Assembly: GCA_017590115.1 (NCBI GenBank)
Contig: JAGGNK010012559.1
Location: 3,889,236-3,953,235 of the forward strand
Source: Montifringilla adamsi
Taxonomy: Eukaryota > Chordata > Aves > Passeriformes > Passeridae
DNA: 64,000 nucleotides
Reading direction: 5' to 3'
Shown here: piece by piece, positions 11,688-25,700 of the stretch
How the letters are laid out: every line of letters starts with the position of its first letter
How positions within the stretch are numbered: the stretch's first letter is position 1
The notes under the pieces: model-generated
Seen by the model: only the letters and a program-made list of their open reading frames with translations
What the model was told of the DNA's origin: nothing
The model's database searches: none
Made by a program: the position numbers and the translations under genes

Positions 11688-14600
11688 TCATTTCCCACCT
11701 AGAGTGCTGCTGGCTCCTCCCTGCTCGGCCAGACACTGTTCCAGGGCTGCCATTCCATACAGATTGGCCCACTCCGTGCCATGGTGGGACAGGATCACAT
11801 CCCTGCACTGCTGGCTGGCTCTGGCCAGCTCCACCAGCACAGCCTGGAATGCAGTGACGAGCTCGAAATCCACAGAGGCTGGAGTGACACGGGACAGCAG
11901 CTGTGTGAGTCCCTGCAGCCAGCGCGCCTGGAGAGCGGCGTGGGGCAGCCAGGGAAGCAGTGGGACACAGCCGGCCAAGGCCTGCATTCCCAGGAACCAG
12001 AGCTCACGGATGTCATCCCAGGAGCTCGCGTAGGCAGGTGACACGGCCACGGCCAGGCCATCGCTGCTGGGGTCTGCCTGCGCCGTGTGGGCCTGGGAGA
12101 GGAAGCGAATAGCAGCTCCAAAAAACTCCTTGGCAGACTGTGTTCCCTGAAGGGCTGGAAATAAAAGGAAATTAATGTTACAATGCATAATTTGCTCAGT
12201 CAGAGAAGGGCCCTGTGGTGGGGCTGTGTGGAACAGGACAACATTTTCCTGCCCTAGAAATCTCTTCATCCCAGCATATCAGCCTGCTGAATGTTTCACG
12301 CATTCCTTGCTCCCGAACATTTTTGGTTTATCACTTTTCTAATGACAAACTGGACCCTTCTATTTGCTTTCTCCAGCCCAACTTTCCAGCTCCTGGTCTC
12401 TGCCCATGCGGCACAATGTGGGCTTTGCCAATAGGAACTTCCTTTACCTGCTGACCCTGCCAGGATCCTGGCCATCATCAGGCCCAGAGTGGCAACGTTT
12501 GCTGCCAGAACCAGGTGATGCTTCTGGGGCAGCAGAAGTGGAAGAGACTTCAGCAACACATCCATCAAAGAGGAAAAGGTTTTGTCACGCCTAGAGAGAA
12601 AATAAACCCTTATTGACACATTTCCTGAGCAGAGCCAGAAGCACCTGAGAATGTCAAGGATAAACACAGCACCAAAAATACAATGAAATTTGGGTTGAAA
12701 AAGGAACATCCCTTTTCAACATAGCAAGTTAACAGATCCTCAAGCTTGATGTACAAGGCACCCTTTCTTCCCACTGCCAACCTCAGAGCCAGTTCCCACA
12801 GCTCTGTTACCTGACCAGGTCCGGAGCAGTCACAACCAGGTTAAGAAAAATCCCACACATGGTCTGGAGACTCATTTCAGTGCTCGTCAGAGGCGCTGGA
12901 GCCGTGGACTCGGAGGTCAGAACCTCCCACTGCTGCAGGAAGTACTCACACAGCAGTGCTGGTGCCCCTTCGGCAATGAGGATGTCCCGGGGCCTGTCCT
13001 CTGCTGTCAAATGGCAAAAGCCAGGTAGCAGAAATCTGGAAGGGGAAAGAAACTGGGAGCATGAGGTAGAATGGGTCTAAGCCCTGCATTTACATCCATC
13101 TCGGGGGAGAAAGCCCCATGGAAGTGGCACTGCAGGGAGAATAAAAATAGAAAAAATATTTGAGCAGGTTTGCACTAAAATGCAACAAATGTGTGCTTAA
13201 AATGCTCACCTCAGAGCATCCTGGGGTAAGGCAGAGCCCTCGCTGCTGACCAGCTCTGCCTGGGGAAGACTCACAGCTGGGCTGCCCTCCTTGAAAAGTT
13301 TCCTGGCATAATCAACAAGGAAAGGCAAGAGCTCACAGATTTCCTGCTTGAGGGAGGATGTCTCTTCTGCCATCCAAGCTCCAAGGACTCGAACAGAGGC
13401 AAAGATGAAAGGATCTTGCAGCTCCTCCTGTTTGACCTGCATGAAGAAAGCAAAGTGACACATTACTGTCACTGTACATCAACATTCCACAGGTCTGGAA
13501 ATCACAGTGGGTCAAGAGGGAGAGTTTGCTCCACACAGAGCCACCCCCACAACCTGTTGTTAAAAGCCCTGCATTACCTGTCTCAAGTAGAAAATTACAG
13601 CTCCAAATGCCTCCTCCATAATCCTCATGAGCTGCATTTTCTGCACATTTTCTAGCAGAGGGTTCTCTTCCCTCAGGCACTCCTGGATCCCCATCTCCAT
13701 AATGACATAGCAGGCTGCCATCACTTCTTTCTTCCCCTCCACCTCCACGGCATCTGGCTCCTCCAGGGTCAGGCGGACCTCCACACAAGCCAAGTTCACC
13801 AGCAGGGCCAGGAACTTGCTGCCAGCACTCCCTGCAGGGATCCACTCAGCCCCACAGGCCTGCACGAGGCCAGCTGCGAGCTTCAGAGCGGGGTCCCGCT
13901 GTGACTGGCTGAGTTTGCTGCCCAAAACGTCAGCCAGCCCTTTGTAAAGTCTGCACAGGCACTCGGAGCCCTGCGAGTTCTCTGTGAGAGGAGGTGACAG
14001 GGGGATGAAGTGAGGCAGAACCTGACACAGCTCAAATTTGGTCATGTCTTCAGCCTTGAGGAAGTCACTGGAGAGTTTGCTGAGCACAGCCAGGAGCTGT
14101 GGAGCATCTCTCTGCCAGCACTTGGCCTCTGCTACGGCCAACAGCCCCACAAGCAGTGTGAGGGCACGCTCAGAGCTGTGACCACCATTCAGGTAGGCCT
14201 GGCACAGGGCAGACACTGTCCCTTTGGTCACCAACTCCCTGGGGCCCCTGGCCGTAGCCAGGACAGCGCTGAGGCACTGGTACACGTCATCAACCATGGA
14301 TGTGCAGTCTGGGTCACAGGGGGACAGCAGGACGTCATTGAAGGTCGGGATTTTGTTCAGGATCTGGGAGTGCCCAGCTAGCTCTGGGTCGGTGCAGAAA
14401 CAGGCCAGCAGGGTGAGGCCGAGGGCACGGAAGGTGTGCGGGGGGCAGCCGGCTGGGGGCTGCTGGGAGACCAGCAGGCGGGTCGGGAATGTGAATCCGA
14501 TCGCGTTGAAGATCTGGCGGCGGGTCTTGGCATCCACTTCTCCGGCTCTGACCGCTTTGGTCACCTACGAGGCAAAACAGCAGCGAGCATGAGCATAGCA

Positions 14601-15042
14601 AAAGGAATTGGTACATGTACAGGATGGAACTGCTGCACATCAGAAACCAAACCAACTTTATTTAGAGCAGGGAAGTACCCACTGAGCTGGCACTTGGTCC
14701 GAGTGCTAATCCAGACATCTACCACGTTGTTTCAAGAGTGTGGCAGCACTGACTGACCCTCCACACTCCCAAGTCATGGCCAGGCTCAATTGCTTTGCTG
14801 AAGGGAACCCCAAAGCTCTGAAGCAGCTTTGCTCTGAGCTCCCAATCCCCACCTCTCCGCATCCCCCGGGCACTCCCGTGTCCAGCAGGGCGTTTGGCCT
14901 CCCCTTTGCCCTCTCCGGAGGCGATCCCACCGTTCCTTACCAGGAGCAGCGCTGCGAACTGCTCGCTGTCGTTCCTCGCGTCTCTGAGCACACTGAGGCA
15001 CCGCTTCAGCGTGGCGTGTCCGTCCCCGGAGTCCGAGGCCAT
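11688..15042 (-). CDS. NCDN: Neurochondrin, complete
   Basis: Cytoplasmic leucine-rich neuronal protein; in mammals it is a negative regulator of CaMKII phosphorylation and promotes neurite outgrowth and mGluR5 signalling. Six coding exons on the minus strand with consensus splice sites: 15042-14941, 14564-13578, 13436-13210, 13035-12811, 12590-12448, 12154-11688. They total 2,151 nt (716 aa plus stop), close to human (729 aa). Diagnostic stretches: [12 protein letters not shown] at the exon 1/2 join, [121 protein letters not shown]. The protein is an armadillo-like helical repeat with no membrane segment. The start lacks the N-terminal Cys-Cys palmitoylation segment of the longer human isoform and corresponds to the shorter isoform start (MASD). 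Transcribed divergently from KIAA0319L. Confidence 0.98.
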
Positions 15043-15637
15043 GGCCGGGAAGCGCGGCTGAAGGACTAGAGGGGAACGTGGGCAGCCTTCCCTCGGCTCC
15101 TTCCCTCACGGTTCCGGCCCTTTCCCTCACGGCTCTGGCCCCGGCCGCTTCCCTCGGCCCTTTCCCTCACGGCTCCGGCCCCTTCCCTCACGGCGCCCCG
15201 CCTGCGGGCGCGCGCCTCCTGCACCGCCTGTCCCTCCAGCCAATCCGCGCGCCGTCTCCGCGCCGCCGGCCAACCGCGTGCCGCCTTGTTGGGCGGTGCC
15301 CGAAGCCGCCGCCTCCGCGCGGAACTGTGGGCAAATCACCTGTGGCTGCGCGGCCTCCGCGCCCGCCCCGCCCGGTGCGACCGGGAGCGGCGGGGGAGCG
15401 AGCGGCGGGGGCCCGTGGCTCCCAGCCCTGGCACTGCCCGCACGGCCGGACCCAGCCCTGGTGCTGTTCAGGCGGTTCAGCTTCCGGGTGAGCGTGCGCC
15501 GCCATGGCCGCAGGGCAGGAGGCCGCGGTGCCCCCGGGCCCGCCGCGCTGGAGCCCCGGCCGTGCCCGGCGCCCGGTGCCCGCTTGAGCTCGCCGAGGAG
15601 CCGCTGAGGAGCCGCCGAGCCTCGCCATGCGCCCTTG
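15043..15637. promoter_or_regulatory. Bidirectional CpG-island promoter NCDN / KIAA0319L, with KIAA0319L exon 1
   Basis: About 600 bp of very CpG-rich sequence between the NCDN start codon (minus) and the donor GTACGT at 15,638 that ends the presumed first exon of KIAA0319L (plus). The head-to-head arrangement matches mammals. Inside it, from about 15,098 to 15,195, a 19-21-bp unit CTTCCCTCACGGCTCCGGCC is repeated four to five times. No TATA box is visible, as expected of such promoters. Exact start sites were not determined. Confidence 0.7.
15098..15195. repeat. Promoter minisatellite, 19-21-bp unit
   Basis: Imperfect tandem copies of TTCCCTCACGGCTCCGGCCC, starting near 15,099, 15,120, 15,149, 15,164 and 15,184, within the NCDN 5' flank. 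Copies differ in length and by substitutions (CGGTTCC, CGGCTCT). They are CpG-containing and sit between the two divergent genes. Confidence 0.7.
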
Positions 15638-16706
15638 GTACGTACGCGCCGGCGGCACGGGGCGCTGCCGCCTCCCGCGGGGCCCGGGCCCGGCGCCGGG
15701 GCTCGGTGCCGGGGCTCCGGCCGGGCAGGAACGGGCACCGGGGCTCTGGGGCGGCGGAAAGTTTCCTCAAGGACCTGTTGGCTGAGCGGGCGCGTGTTTA
15801 CATCCTCCCCCTTGAAGTTTCCTGCCGTGTCTGTTCCTGCTCTGCTGCGGACGGTTGAGTGCAATTCCTCGAGGTGTAACAAGCTCCGAGTGCTTGCGGA
15901 GCGCTGGTGGGTCTGGCTGTGACAGCGTTCCCTGTTACAGATTGGATTTGCCGTCCCAGATTCCCTTTGGATTCTTCAGAACTGGCCTGTTTAATGTCGT
16001 TTAGTGCCTAATGATGCTTTCATTGCTCCCTTAAAATAGATACTATTTATTACCTGTGAAATAATTAATGTTCTCCTACCGCATCACCTAGAGATAATTT
16101 ACATTCCATTAGCATATGGGGCTGTTAAATAGCCTTCGGCATCAGGAAGGCAGAGAAGTTTGGTGATCTCTGCCCTGTGGGGCAAAACAAGAAGCAAGCC
16201 AGGGCGTTAGCTGCCAGTTTCCCAGCGTTGCTGTGCTCTCGTTTCCCTGTTGCTGGCTGGCACCAGCCAGCACGGCCGTGCCTGTGGTGACATCGCCGGG
16301 CAGATGTGCAGGGGCTGTCAGTGCCTGGGTTATCCTCGTGCTGCTGCTGGGTGTCCAATCCTCAGGCACGTTTGAAACTGGAATTTCCCAAATGCCTGTT
16401 TGGAAACCAGCGGACAGCTGTTGTGATACCAGATGAAAAATGGGGTCTGGAGGAGAAAACCACAAGGGAAAGGCTCTGTGCACTGGGAGCTGTGCCACTA
16501 CAGATTTCATTTTGGTATCAGACATTGATAGTTCCTTAGCAACAGCTGGACTAATCACAGCTGATAAGACATTCCTTTTCCTCCACAAATGCTCTGTTCA
16601 CTTTGCACTCTCGCTGGATCTGTGCAGGAACATTTCAATTGCCACGGGATGTTTTGTGTTTCATACCCTGCGTGTTTCTAGAACCCTGCTGCTGCCCACA
16701 AAGGCC

Positions 16707-19700
16707 ATGGAGAAGAGGTTGGAAGCCAAACCCAGCATCAGCACCCGGTTCCTGTCCCGATACTGCCTGGGAAAAGCTGTGAGGGAGCTGGGAATTCTGC
16801 AGCTGTTCTACCTGTGCACTTGCCTGTGTGCCTCATGCTCCTCTGCAGGTGACTTTTCTGTTCTCTCTGGGACTGTGGGTATGGATTTTTATGGTCTTTA
16901 TCCCTCTTACTTGTTTAAAATACTCTGAGAGAAAAGTGAAATGATTTACTAGTAGATTTATAGGATTGGTTTTTTATGGGCTTCCTTTTTAATTGTTTTT
17001 TTTAACTGAGAAACCAAAGCAGTTGTTTTTTTTCAAACCAAACAAAGCACCACCCTTAGCAGTTATTAAATGGGCTCTCAAAAGTGTAGCTTGTATCTCA
17101 GAGAGAGCTTTTTCTGACCTTAATTTTTGACAAAAGGGACAAGTGATTATCTGGAAAATAATTTAATTTAAGGAAACCAACCTGGAAAGGCAGGAATGTT
17201 TTTTAGCCCTAAGGTGTTTAATGCTCTTCCCAAGAGCAGTGTGTCAGAAGTCTTTATTTGCCTACAGGCAATGGTTATGTTTGTTTTTTTATTTCCTGTT
17301 CAAACTTGAGCAACCAACCTCCTGCTCAAGTAAATAACCAAGTTAGTGGCTTGGATGGAAGTTTTCCTCTAATGGATTGTGTGAGGTTTGGTTTGGGAAG
17401 GGGGTTGCTTTGCTTTGTTTCCCAGTTATGTGGCTGTGTTCTCCAGGCAGCTGCAGTATCCCTGTTGTGTTACTGGACCTTCCTGGACAGTTCCCAGTGG
17501 CAGATTTGGTTAAGCTAATGAGCTCTGTGATCTTAATCAGCTAATTCAGACCCTGGAAAAACATGTTTGTATTCCTGCTAAGGGTTGTGTGTTTGAATGA
17601 TGAGTGTTTCCTTGTCAACTGAGCTTCCTCCCTGCATTTCCTGGCTTTAGTAATTTCTTGGAAGTTCAAAGTTAGAGCTCCTAAGAGACTCCTAGAGGGT
17701 GTTCTAGACAGTGTTGGTGTATTTAAGGGCTGCTCTTCTTGGAAGAGTTAAAGCCAGGACTCACAGAATTGTTAAGGTTGGAACGGTGCAGGTCTGAGAT
17801 CATCAAGTCCAGCGGTTAAATGAGTGAAGAGTCCATTAAATTAAGGCTTTTGCGTGTGCAGAAATAAATGTAATTATATGGGCATAGTTACCCTGATGTG
17901 GCCATTTTTTCCATTGCAGAGTTTTTGTTATTTTGGGCTTGTTTGTGTCACTCAGGCAGCGGAGTTTGTGAAGCTGAGGAGGAGTTATGGCTCCTAGAAA
18001 TGAGTGTGGTCATGTGGAGTTACGCAAGGGGGACTGTGTTGACATAACTGACTGACTGGCTGTGTGGCAGGTTTAAAAAGTCCATAGAGTCAAGTCTTTA
18101 ATCATTAATCTGCTATCAGGCAGGATTAACTGCCTGGGCAAGTCTGTAAACCTGAAGTTATTAATAGAAGCTGTTCCTGTGTGTTCCGTTCTCCTGCTGC
18201 TCAGCAAAGCTGTGAGCTGCATCCCTGGGACAGGAACTCCTGAGTTCCTGGGAAGAGCAGTTTTCTCCACTAATGTGACAAAACCAGTATGGAAAAGTGA
18301 CTAAGCACACCCACAGTGCAGGTGTCTTGTGACTTGTGTGGTGCTGAGCTTAGGAGGGAACTCATCCTCAGGAATGTTCCTGCTTTCCACAGACGAACGC
18401 AAGTGTAGATTCTGTTTTCTCCCAGGGCATGTAGAGTTGTCTGAATGTTTGATGCCCACCAAAGGCCATGGAATTTGAAAATGCAAAGTGAAAATCAGTG
18501 TCTCTGTGGAAAATTCACATCTGGCATGCTGGGAGTTGCCTGTTCACTTCTGTCATTCCTGAGAGTTATCTGAGTTTTAAGCTGTCCATGTACAGCAATT
18601 CAGAAGAACATACTGGCTAATTTCAAATAAATATGTCCCAAGTGGCCATTAGCAGAGTTCTGGAAATGAAATGTAGCCAAAATATTATTCAAATCTTGTT
18701 TTAGCAGTGTGTTAAAAGAGAAGCAGAGTACTCTCAGCATGGCAGTGTTGTGTTATCCAGGCTAAGTCATGGCTCTGACATGCTGAGGAGATGTTTCTGG
18801 GGGTGCAGGATTTATATTTGAGATGAATAAATATGATACCTGTGTTATGTAGTGATTTGTCACAAGGGATATCTTCCCTGGGAACATTTTTCTTTTGAAT
18901 GTGCCCCATTCTGTGTGTGCCCCAGTTCTAAGCCTGGTACTAGAAACTGCTGCTGAATTTCACTGCTTCCATATCAAGCCTTCATTTGAGTGGTATGTGT
19001 GAGCCAGGCCTGACACATGAGGAGGGATGGATGAGCAGTGATGGAGGAGGAGGAGGAAGGATTTTAGGAGTGTGGGAAGCAGCACATTTCCCTCATGCAA
19101 AGGATATATCAGCGACGGTGATTCACCTTTAACAGAAAGGGAATTTTACAGGCAAAACATAAATCTGAGTGGAAGAGATCCTGTTGAAATTCACGGGAAT
19201 GGTGTAATTCTTCAATTTGTTATTGTTTTTTCCAAGTCTGGAGAGAGTGTGTGTGCACACACAGGGGTTTGGTGTGTACACACATTCCATATTCTGTGCT
19301 AATTCCAGCCCCATCAGGTTGGTGCCAGGAGCTTGTCCCTGCCTGTGTCTGTGACAGCAGTGCCAGGGACTGGCAGTCCAGGCATTCCAGGTGTGATGAG
19401 GTTGGCTGTTGCCCTGGGCACACAGATTCCCTGTCTGCTCTCTCTCCAAGGAAGTGCTGTGTATTGATGAGGTGTGATGAGAGTGCTGAGATTTTTAAAG
19501 GTGTTGGTGTCAACTTCTCTTGCTGTTGAACATTTGCAGAGTTTCTTTTACACGTTTCAGTGCTCAAGTGAGGCTCTTCTCCCCCTTCTGCACAGTGGTG
19601 GGTTCAGACACCCACAGGCAGCTCTGTCCCCCATGACTTGGTCACTAAACTCAAGTTCATTCTCAATCAGGATATTGTAATTTAAATCCAGACTTTATTT

Positions 19701-22700
19701 TAATGGAGAAAAATGTTTCCCATTTGTGTTATGTTAAAGAACTCCATTCTTGACAGGGAGGGAGCCAGATCTGGAGCATATTCTCCAGCTTTACAACTCC
19801 CACTTCAGCAACACTGTTTGTAAAGTAATCTTCCAATGACCTATTATCACTTGGATGCTGAACACAGCACAGTGTAACAGTCCCATAGGTCATTAGGCTA
19901 TTTTTAGGGAGTCCTTAATCTGCAGAGCTCTGAATTTTGGAAGCCTTTAATCCATTGATCTCTGCAAGCACTCAAAATGTTCATGCTAAGAAAAAAAGAA
20001 TCCATATGCAAAGCAGTTGCTGCCTTACTGCAGAGCTGAGACCTGAAGTGACTTGACTCTTTACTGAAATTATGTCAAATGTTTGAGGGTTTTTAATGAA
20101 AAACACTATGGCAGGGTGGGTGGCAAGGTTTTGCCTTGCAGAACCCTTTTCTAGAAACTGTTAACAACTTCCCAAGTGGAGCAAATTCAGTCAAAATAAG
20201 CAACTGATGTCAAATATCAGCATGGAAGAATTAAAAATGCCTCTGTACTGTGCACCAAGCCAGTGCCACTATTTGCAGTGTTTTCCTTCTGGGCAGACTA
20301 TGGGCAGAGAGGCAAGGCCATAACTGGTTAGAGTGAAGAACTGTGCTTGGGATTTCGGGGTTCAGTTTCTGGCTCTGAACTTGCTGTGTGGCCTTGGTCC
20401 AGCTGCTCAGTGTGGGCATTATGGGCTCCTCTGAAGCAGGAACATTTCTGTCTTCACTTCTGCTTCTCCATCCCTGTTGGAAAGGGTGGTGGCTTAGGTA
20501 GGAGGAGCAGATTGTTCTTAAAATCGTGTGTAAGTACTGGATAGTGAGGCCAGGTAGAGATTCTGAGAAGTCAGATTTACTTTCCTGTGTTTCTCTCCTG
20601 TGTTATTCCTGTGTCCCAAATTCATCTTAACAATAGTGATGAAATCTATTATCCACTGCTTTAAAGGACTGAGAATTTTGTCTTTTTGTCTTCCCCTCTC
20701 TTTCCCAGATGCAAATTGGAACGGATCTAAATGTGAGCTGGGGAAGATCCTGCTTGGTGGCCGTTTGAGATCGTGGGCAGGTCACCATTTGCAGCTTCTG
20801 GAAGGGTTCCATTCTCTGAGCTCCTGTCAGACCACTTGCTGCCAGCGCCCCACCTGTGATGCCTTTTGGTTCTTGGAAAATATGTGCATCCAGGTGAACT
20901 GCACCGTGCCTGGCACGTGTCAGGCCAACAAGACTGGCTTTTCAGATTCTGTTTTGGTGTTTTTAAAGAAATCGAAAAGCACAGAGCACTTGTTAAACTT
21001 CCATGTGGAGGGTGATATGAAGACTTGGAGTCACAAGTGGTTGGACTGGGACATCCCTGTCCAGAGGAAGAAAAGACTGCGGAGATCATTCCAGAAGTGG
21101 AGGTTGGCAGGTAACAGGGTGCAACTGCTGAGAAGGGATCTGGCAGAGAACTCCAGAGGCAGCAGAGCAGAGGAAACAGAACACTTGAAGGATCAGGTCC
21201 TGAGGCACTTAGTGGCAGACAGAGATGCTCCTGAGAAAGAAAATCAAAAGCAAGACTTGCTGAAAAATGGACAGAATTCAAGAGATCTGAACCCCAGAAG
21301 CCCACTCCCTCCTAAGAGCAATAATGTGAACAGGTCACAGGATGCTGACGGTGACTTGCCCCAGGTAAGTGATTGCTGGGGCTGGGGTGGGACTGTCTGG
21401 GACAGCTGTCACCCTCCTCAGTCTGGCATTAGATTGATTTTTGACTTGGAACTGCCCAGGGATGGGATACCTTTTCAGGTTGCCAGTTTTCAGCCTCCAA
21501 TCAACAAGGCACAGCCAGTGGTTTGGGGTTTTGTTTGGGTTTTGCGGTAGTTTTTTTCCCCCCTTTTCTTAGGTGGGATAAACTGTGTTGAAGTGGGAAG
21601 GTGAGGCAGGATGGAGTCTATGATAATGCTTATCCTCTGTCTAATCACACACACAAATGTGCTTGCCAGATGAGAAGGAAAGGTGACATGTCAGTGGCAA
21701 TTGTCTGGGAGCTGAAACTGTTACCTGTTCAAATCCACACAATGAAAAAAGCTGTTTTCATTTAAATGCTGAATCGAGGCAGTTAAATACATTATTTTAT
21801 AGAGTCATGCACAGAGCTCACAGTGTACTTCAATGTCAATCTGCTTGCTTGAGTTGGCATCTTAATTCCAAATGTTCTCTTTTTTGAAGAGTGCTCCAAT
21901 TTCTCAAATCCTCCAAAGCTTACCTTGGCACTGGGTGAATGAAATCAGTTTAGTCTCTACTCCAAATACATACAGTGTTAAGCCAGCACATCATGATGTT
22001 ACAGAGAATTTGGCACATTTGAATTGTTAAGTGATGTTTGTATTTTTACATCTGCAAATGATTTTTTGAACCTTATCTCAAAAATGCTTGTGCACTCCTG
22101 ATGGTGAAATATAATTCTACTTTGTTAAACTGCTCCTGAAATAGCTTTTGTCATGTTTCAGGGATTTGGCTTTGTGCAAAACTGGTGCCTCTGGTTCTGG
22201 AAATGACTGAATTTTTCAAATCAGGTTGCAGGTAGGGCTGTGACTGCCTGAGCCACCACCCTGGAGCAGGATGTGGCGAGCAGCCAAGGGACACTGCTGA
22301 GAGCTCCCGGCCAGCCTGGGTGACACGTGAAACCAGGCACTAAAACTTGACAAATGTTTGATTTTCCAGAACCCCCCCAGCATTCGAGGCTAATTTGAGC
22401 TCAGATTTCTCTCTCCCCTGCAATGCTGCAGCATTTCCACCCTCCCTGCTCTTCCCTCCTCCTAGGAGTTGAGCTGAGCATGGTGACCCCATTCTCTCAG
22501 CTGTCATACATGTGAGGAGATGTCTTTGCAGCTACTCCTAAATGTCTTCTCTTGCTCTTGGGGAGCAGCTTTTAAGTCTCCCTGCTTGTTCTTTTTGCAG
22601 TTTTGTTTTCCAGGTTATTCTGCTATTACTGTCCAATGTGTGTCTAGTAAACTGGTTGCAAATATTAAATTACACTGATTAATCAGCTTGTGAATGTCGC

Positions 22701-25700
22701 TGAACGTGCAGGATTTCCTACCTTTAGGAATTGCTTCCATTGTCATTAATGTGCACTGTTGGATGTGTGCTGGGGAAAGGTTTTTGCTTTCCTTGATGAT
22801 TTTTGCTAATAAGAAAGTCCATGGCTCTTAATGAAATGCAAGTTCTTAAAAATAAAAACGTTGAGGTTTAGGATGTTTGAGGAGAAGGAAGAATTAAAAT
22901 ACCCACCTGGGCTAATTCCAGGATTATTGAACCATCCAACTTTACCTGCAAAATGCAAAGCCAGCTCTGCAGCTGTCCTTGCCCTTCAAATCCAAGAGCA
23001 GTTTAATGTGAGCCAGCACTGGGGGCTGTGTTCTTGGGACATGGCCAGACCTTCCAGGAGGGAGGTATTCCAAGCTGGGACCAAAATAAAGTTACACCCA
23101 TGAGTAGAATTTCTCCTGGGCTACATTTGGCCCAATCCGTGGAGGACATGGCTGGGTGCTTAATGCTGTTCTTTAGGAAGGGCTGGAAGATGGGGACAGT
23201 ACTGGCTGTTCATACCTGAGAGCATCAAACACCTGAAGTAGGAAAGGACGTTTGAAATCAGAGTGCTTTTTCTCCTCTGCTGCTGCTGAGCACTGAATGT
23301 GTGGAAGGCAAATCTTTTCCTTTGGTTGTGCAGGCTCAGAGAGAAGGAAAAGGATAGTTTTGGGAAAACTGGCCTCTGTGGGTTTTAATTTTCCTCTTGC
23401 AGTTCTGATGGCTCCACAGCCATCTGGGATAGCATTTGCTAATGTGCAGTGAGCATTAATTTCTGGTTTTACTGTATCCATGCTGTGGAACCAGGATAAA
23501 CCACAGTGCATCCTGCTCATCAGCCCTTAACTGAGGGAGATTGGTACTTTTTCATTAAAGTGAGTGACGTTTTCCAGGCACCAGTTTTTTTTCTATCTTG
23601 TTGTAAAATTCCCTGTCAATTTTAAAATATAGCCACATGTTTAATAGCCAGTCAGGAGAAGTATTTAACTGTGGCATTGCTGATGAGCAGGGCTGCTGCA
23701 GCACTGCAGCAGCTCTGCAGAAAGACTGGAAAAGGCTGCAGCAGGACTGTTGCAACAGAGCCAGAGAACTCATTCCTGCCCTCACATGAAGCCCACTGTT
23801 TGGCTCTTGCTGTCACAGTTCCTGCAAGTTTTTCATCCACAAGGAACAAGGAAATGTCTCTCTTTAACACCAGCAGTAACTCTGTAATGGTTTGTGACAT
23901 TACCTACATTTTAGTGTCTTAAGAGTCTTCACAGATGTGGCACTTCCTGCAGACAGCAAGGACACCATCTAAGCTGAGAAGAGCCCAATTTGTAAATTCA
24001 TACCAGGCCTATTTAAATTAAAAAATAGAAGTAATTTCCAGGACAGAGGTATTTTTCTCTCAGATAACTTGGGCTTGGTGTGGATTCTGATGCACAGGGC
24101 TGCTCTAGTCCCTCTAACAGACATGGGACTCTCAGACAAGGACACTGGGTTATTTGTCTCAGGCCAAAGGCATTTAGGGGTGGAATCAAAATTGTCTGAG
24201 GCTCCTGTGTTGACTCAGGCCAATGTGTCACTCCTCTCTATTTTCTAAGCTAATAAGATAGGACAGCTGGCAAACTTCTAGTCTCCTTGTCATTTATCCC
24301 CAAGAATGAAATAATCTGTTCTTTGCTTTAAAGAATTCAGAGTTATGGAGCAAAGATAAGAAATGTCTCAGCTTGCAAGCATTAGAGGCATTTTTGACTG
24401 TTGTGTTGCCCCAGGCAAAGCTTATCTAATTCGAGCTCTCCACAGACATTTGGCTGTCAATTTATCCTGAAGACTTTTGGAAGGAAGAGGATCTCTCTTA
24501 ACTGTAAAGTGGGGTTTTTTTGGGAATTAAAAGTGAGTCAAGTAAGCATTCAGCTCACTGTTAATATTGCCAAGCAAAGTGGGGACTCTGCTGTGACCAG
24601 CAGGTGAATGCGGATCTCCTGTGTGTTTTTGTTCTTGTTGTCCTTCTAGGTTGATTCTTGAGAAGGAAAAAGTGATTTCCCATAGTGGTAGGAAGTCATG
24701 GGAACATTCTGGTCCTGTGCCTTTCCTAAAGAGTCTGTCTCACTTAGGTTTCTGCCTGGCTGTTCCCCTCTTTCTCCTGCCAGCATTTCAAACTTTATCT
24801 TGAGGAAAGGGAGTCAGTACCCTCTGCAGTTGTCAGTGGGTGGAAGATGATACAGCTTGGGATATCCAGCTGTCCTGAGGCCACTGAGGAAGAGCAGCAT
24901 GCCAGATTTTTTTCTGTATGGATTCCAAAGAATCCATACTTCTGTTTAAGCCCATTAGCAAGAAACCAAATAAAGGAAGACAGTTTATGCCTGTAACACT
25001 AACAAATAGTGTTGGATTCCTTGGTACATAAAGCTCAGATGTTAATCAAACAATTGTTTTACATTCTGTGAGCAAAGTGAGCTGAGATATGGTGAGAGGT
25101 AATTATTTGCCCAAGGCTGAAACAAAAACCTTGCAGAGAAGCCCTCAGTGCCTTCACTGCTGCACCTGGCTTGGCTGGTTGTTCAGTGTGGGCAGCACAG
25201 CTTTATTTTACAACCAACATTTAGTGTTTTCTAAAGCCCAGCCCGTTTACTGACAAGGATGTTGCCCACCATGGTCTGGAGTGTTTTCCCAGTTCCTGTT
25301 TCCTGGACTGAATGCCAACAGCATGGTCTAAAAGTATATGGAGTATATTTCCTTCAATTTTGAGCTTTTAATCACTCCTCTAATGGGGAGTAGTGGTGGG
25401 AAATCCAGCTCCAAAGCACTTTCTGAGTCAAAGATGGTAAATTGCTCCCTTTTAAATATTTAGCAGATGTTCTCAAAATAGAGTTAGCTAAAAAAAAAGA
25501 TGTGCTACACACATGGACTTCACCATGGAGGGTAAATTGTCAGAAGTATGGTCTGGCAGGCTGGGAACTGGAATGGGGCTAGGTAAAAGGAATTTTCTGA
25601 TGAAAGAAAGGAAATTGTTCCTGCCACTCTGATTATTTTCAATCAAGTGGCTCATCCTGTGTGGATGTGAGCAAACTTTGTGCCCTCCAGCTCCTCTCCC

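Noticed and set aside
16440..16706. Extension of the first KIAA0319L coding exon upstream to 16,440
   Set aside because: The frame is open but crosses two good acceptors and has no match to the family; only the part after 16,627 could be coding.
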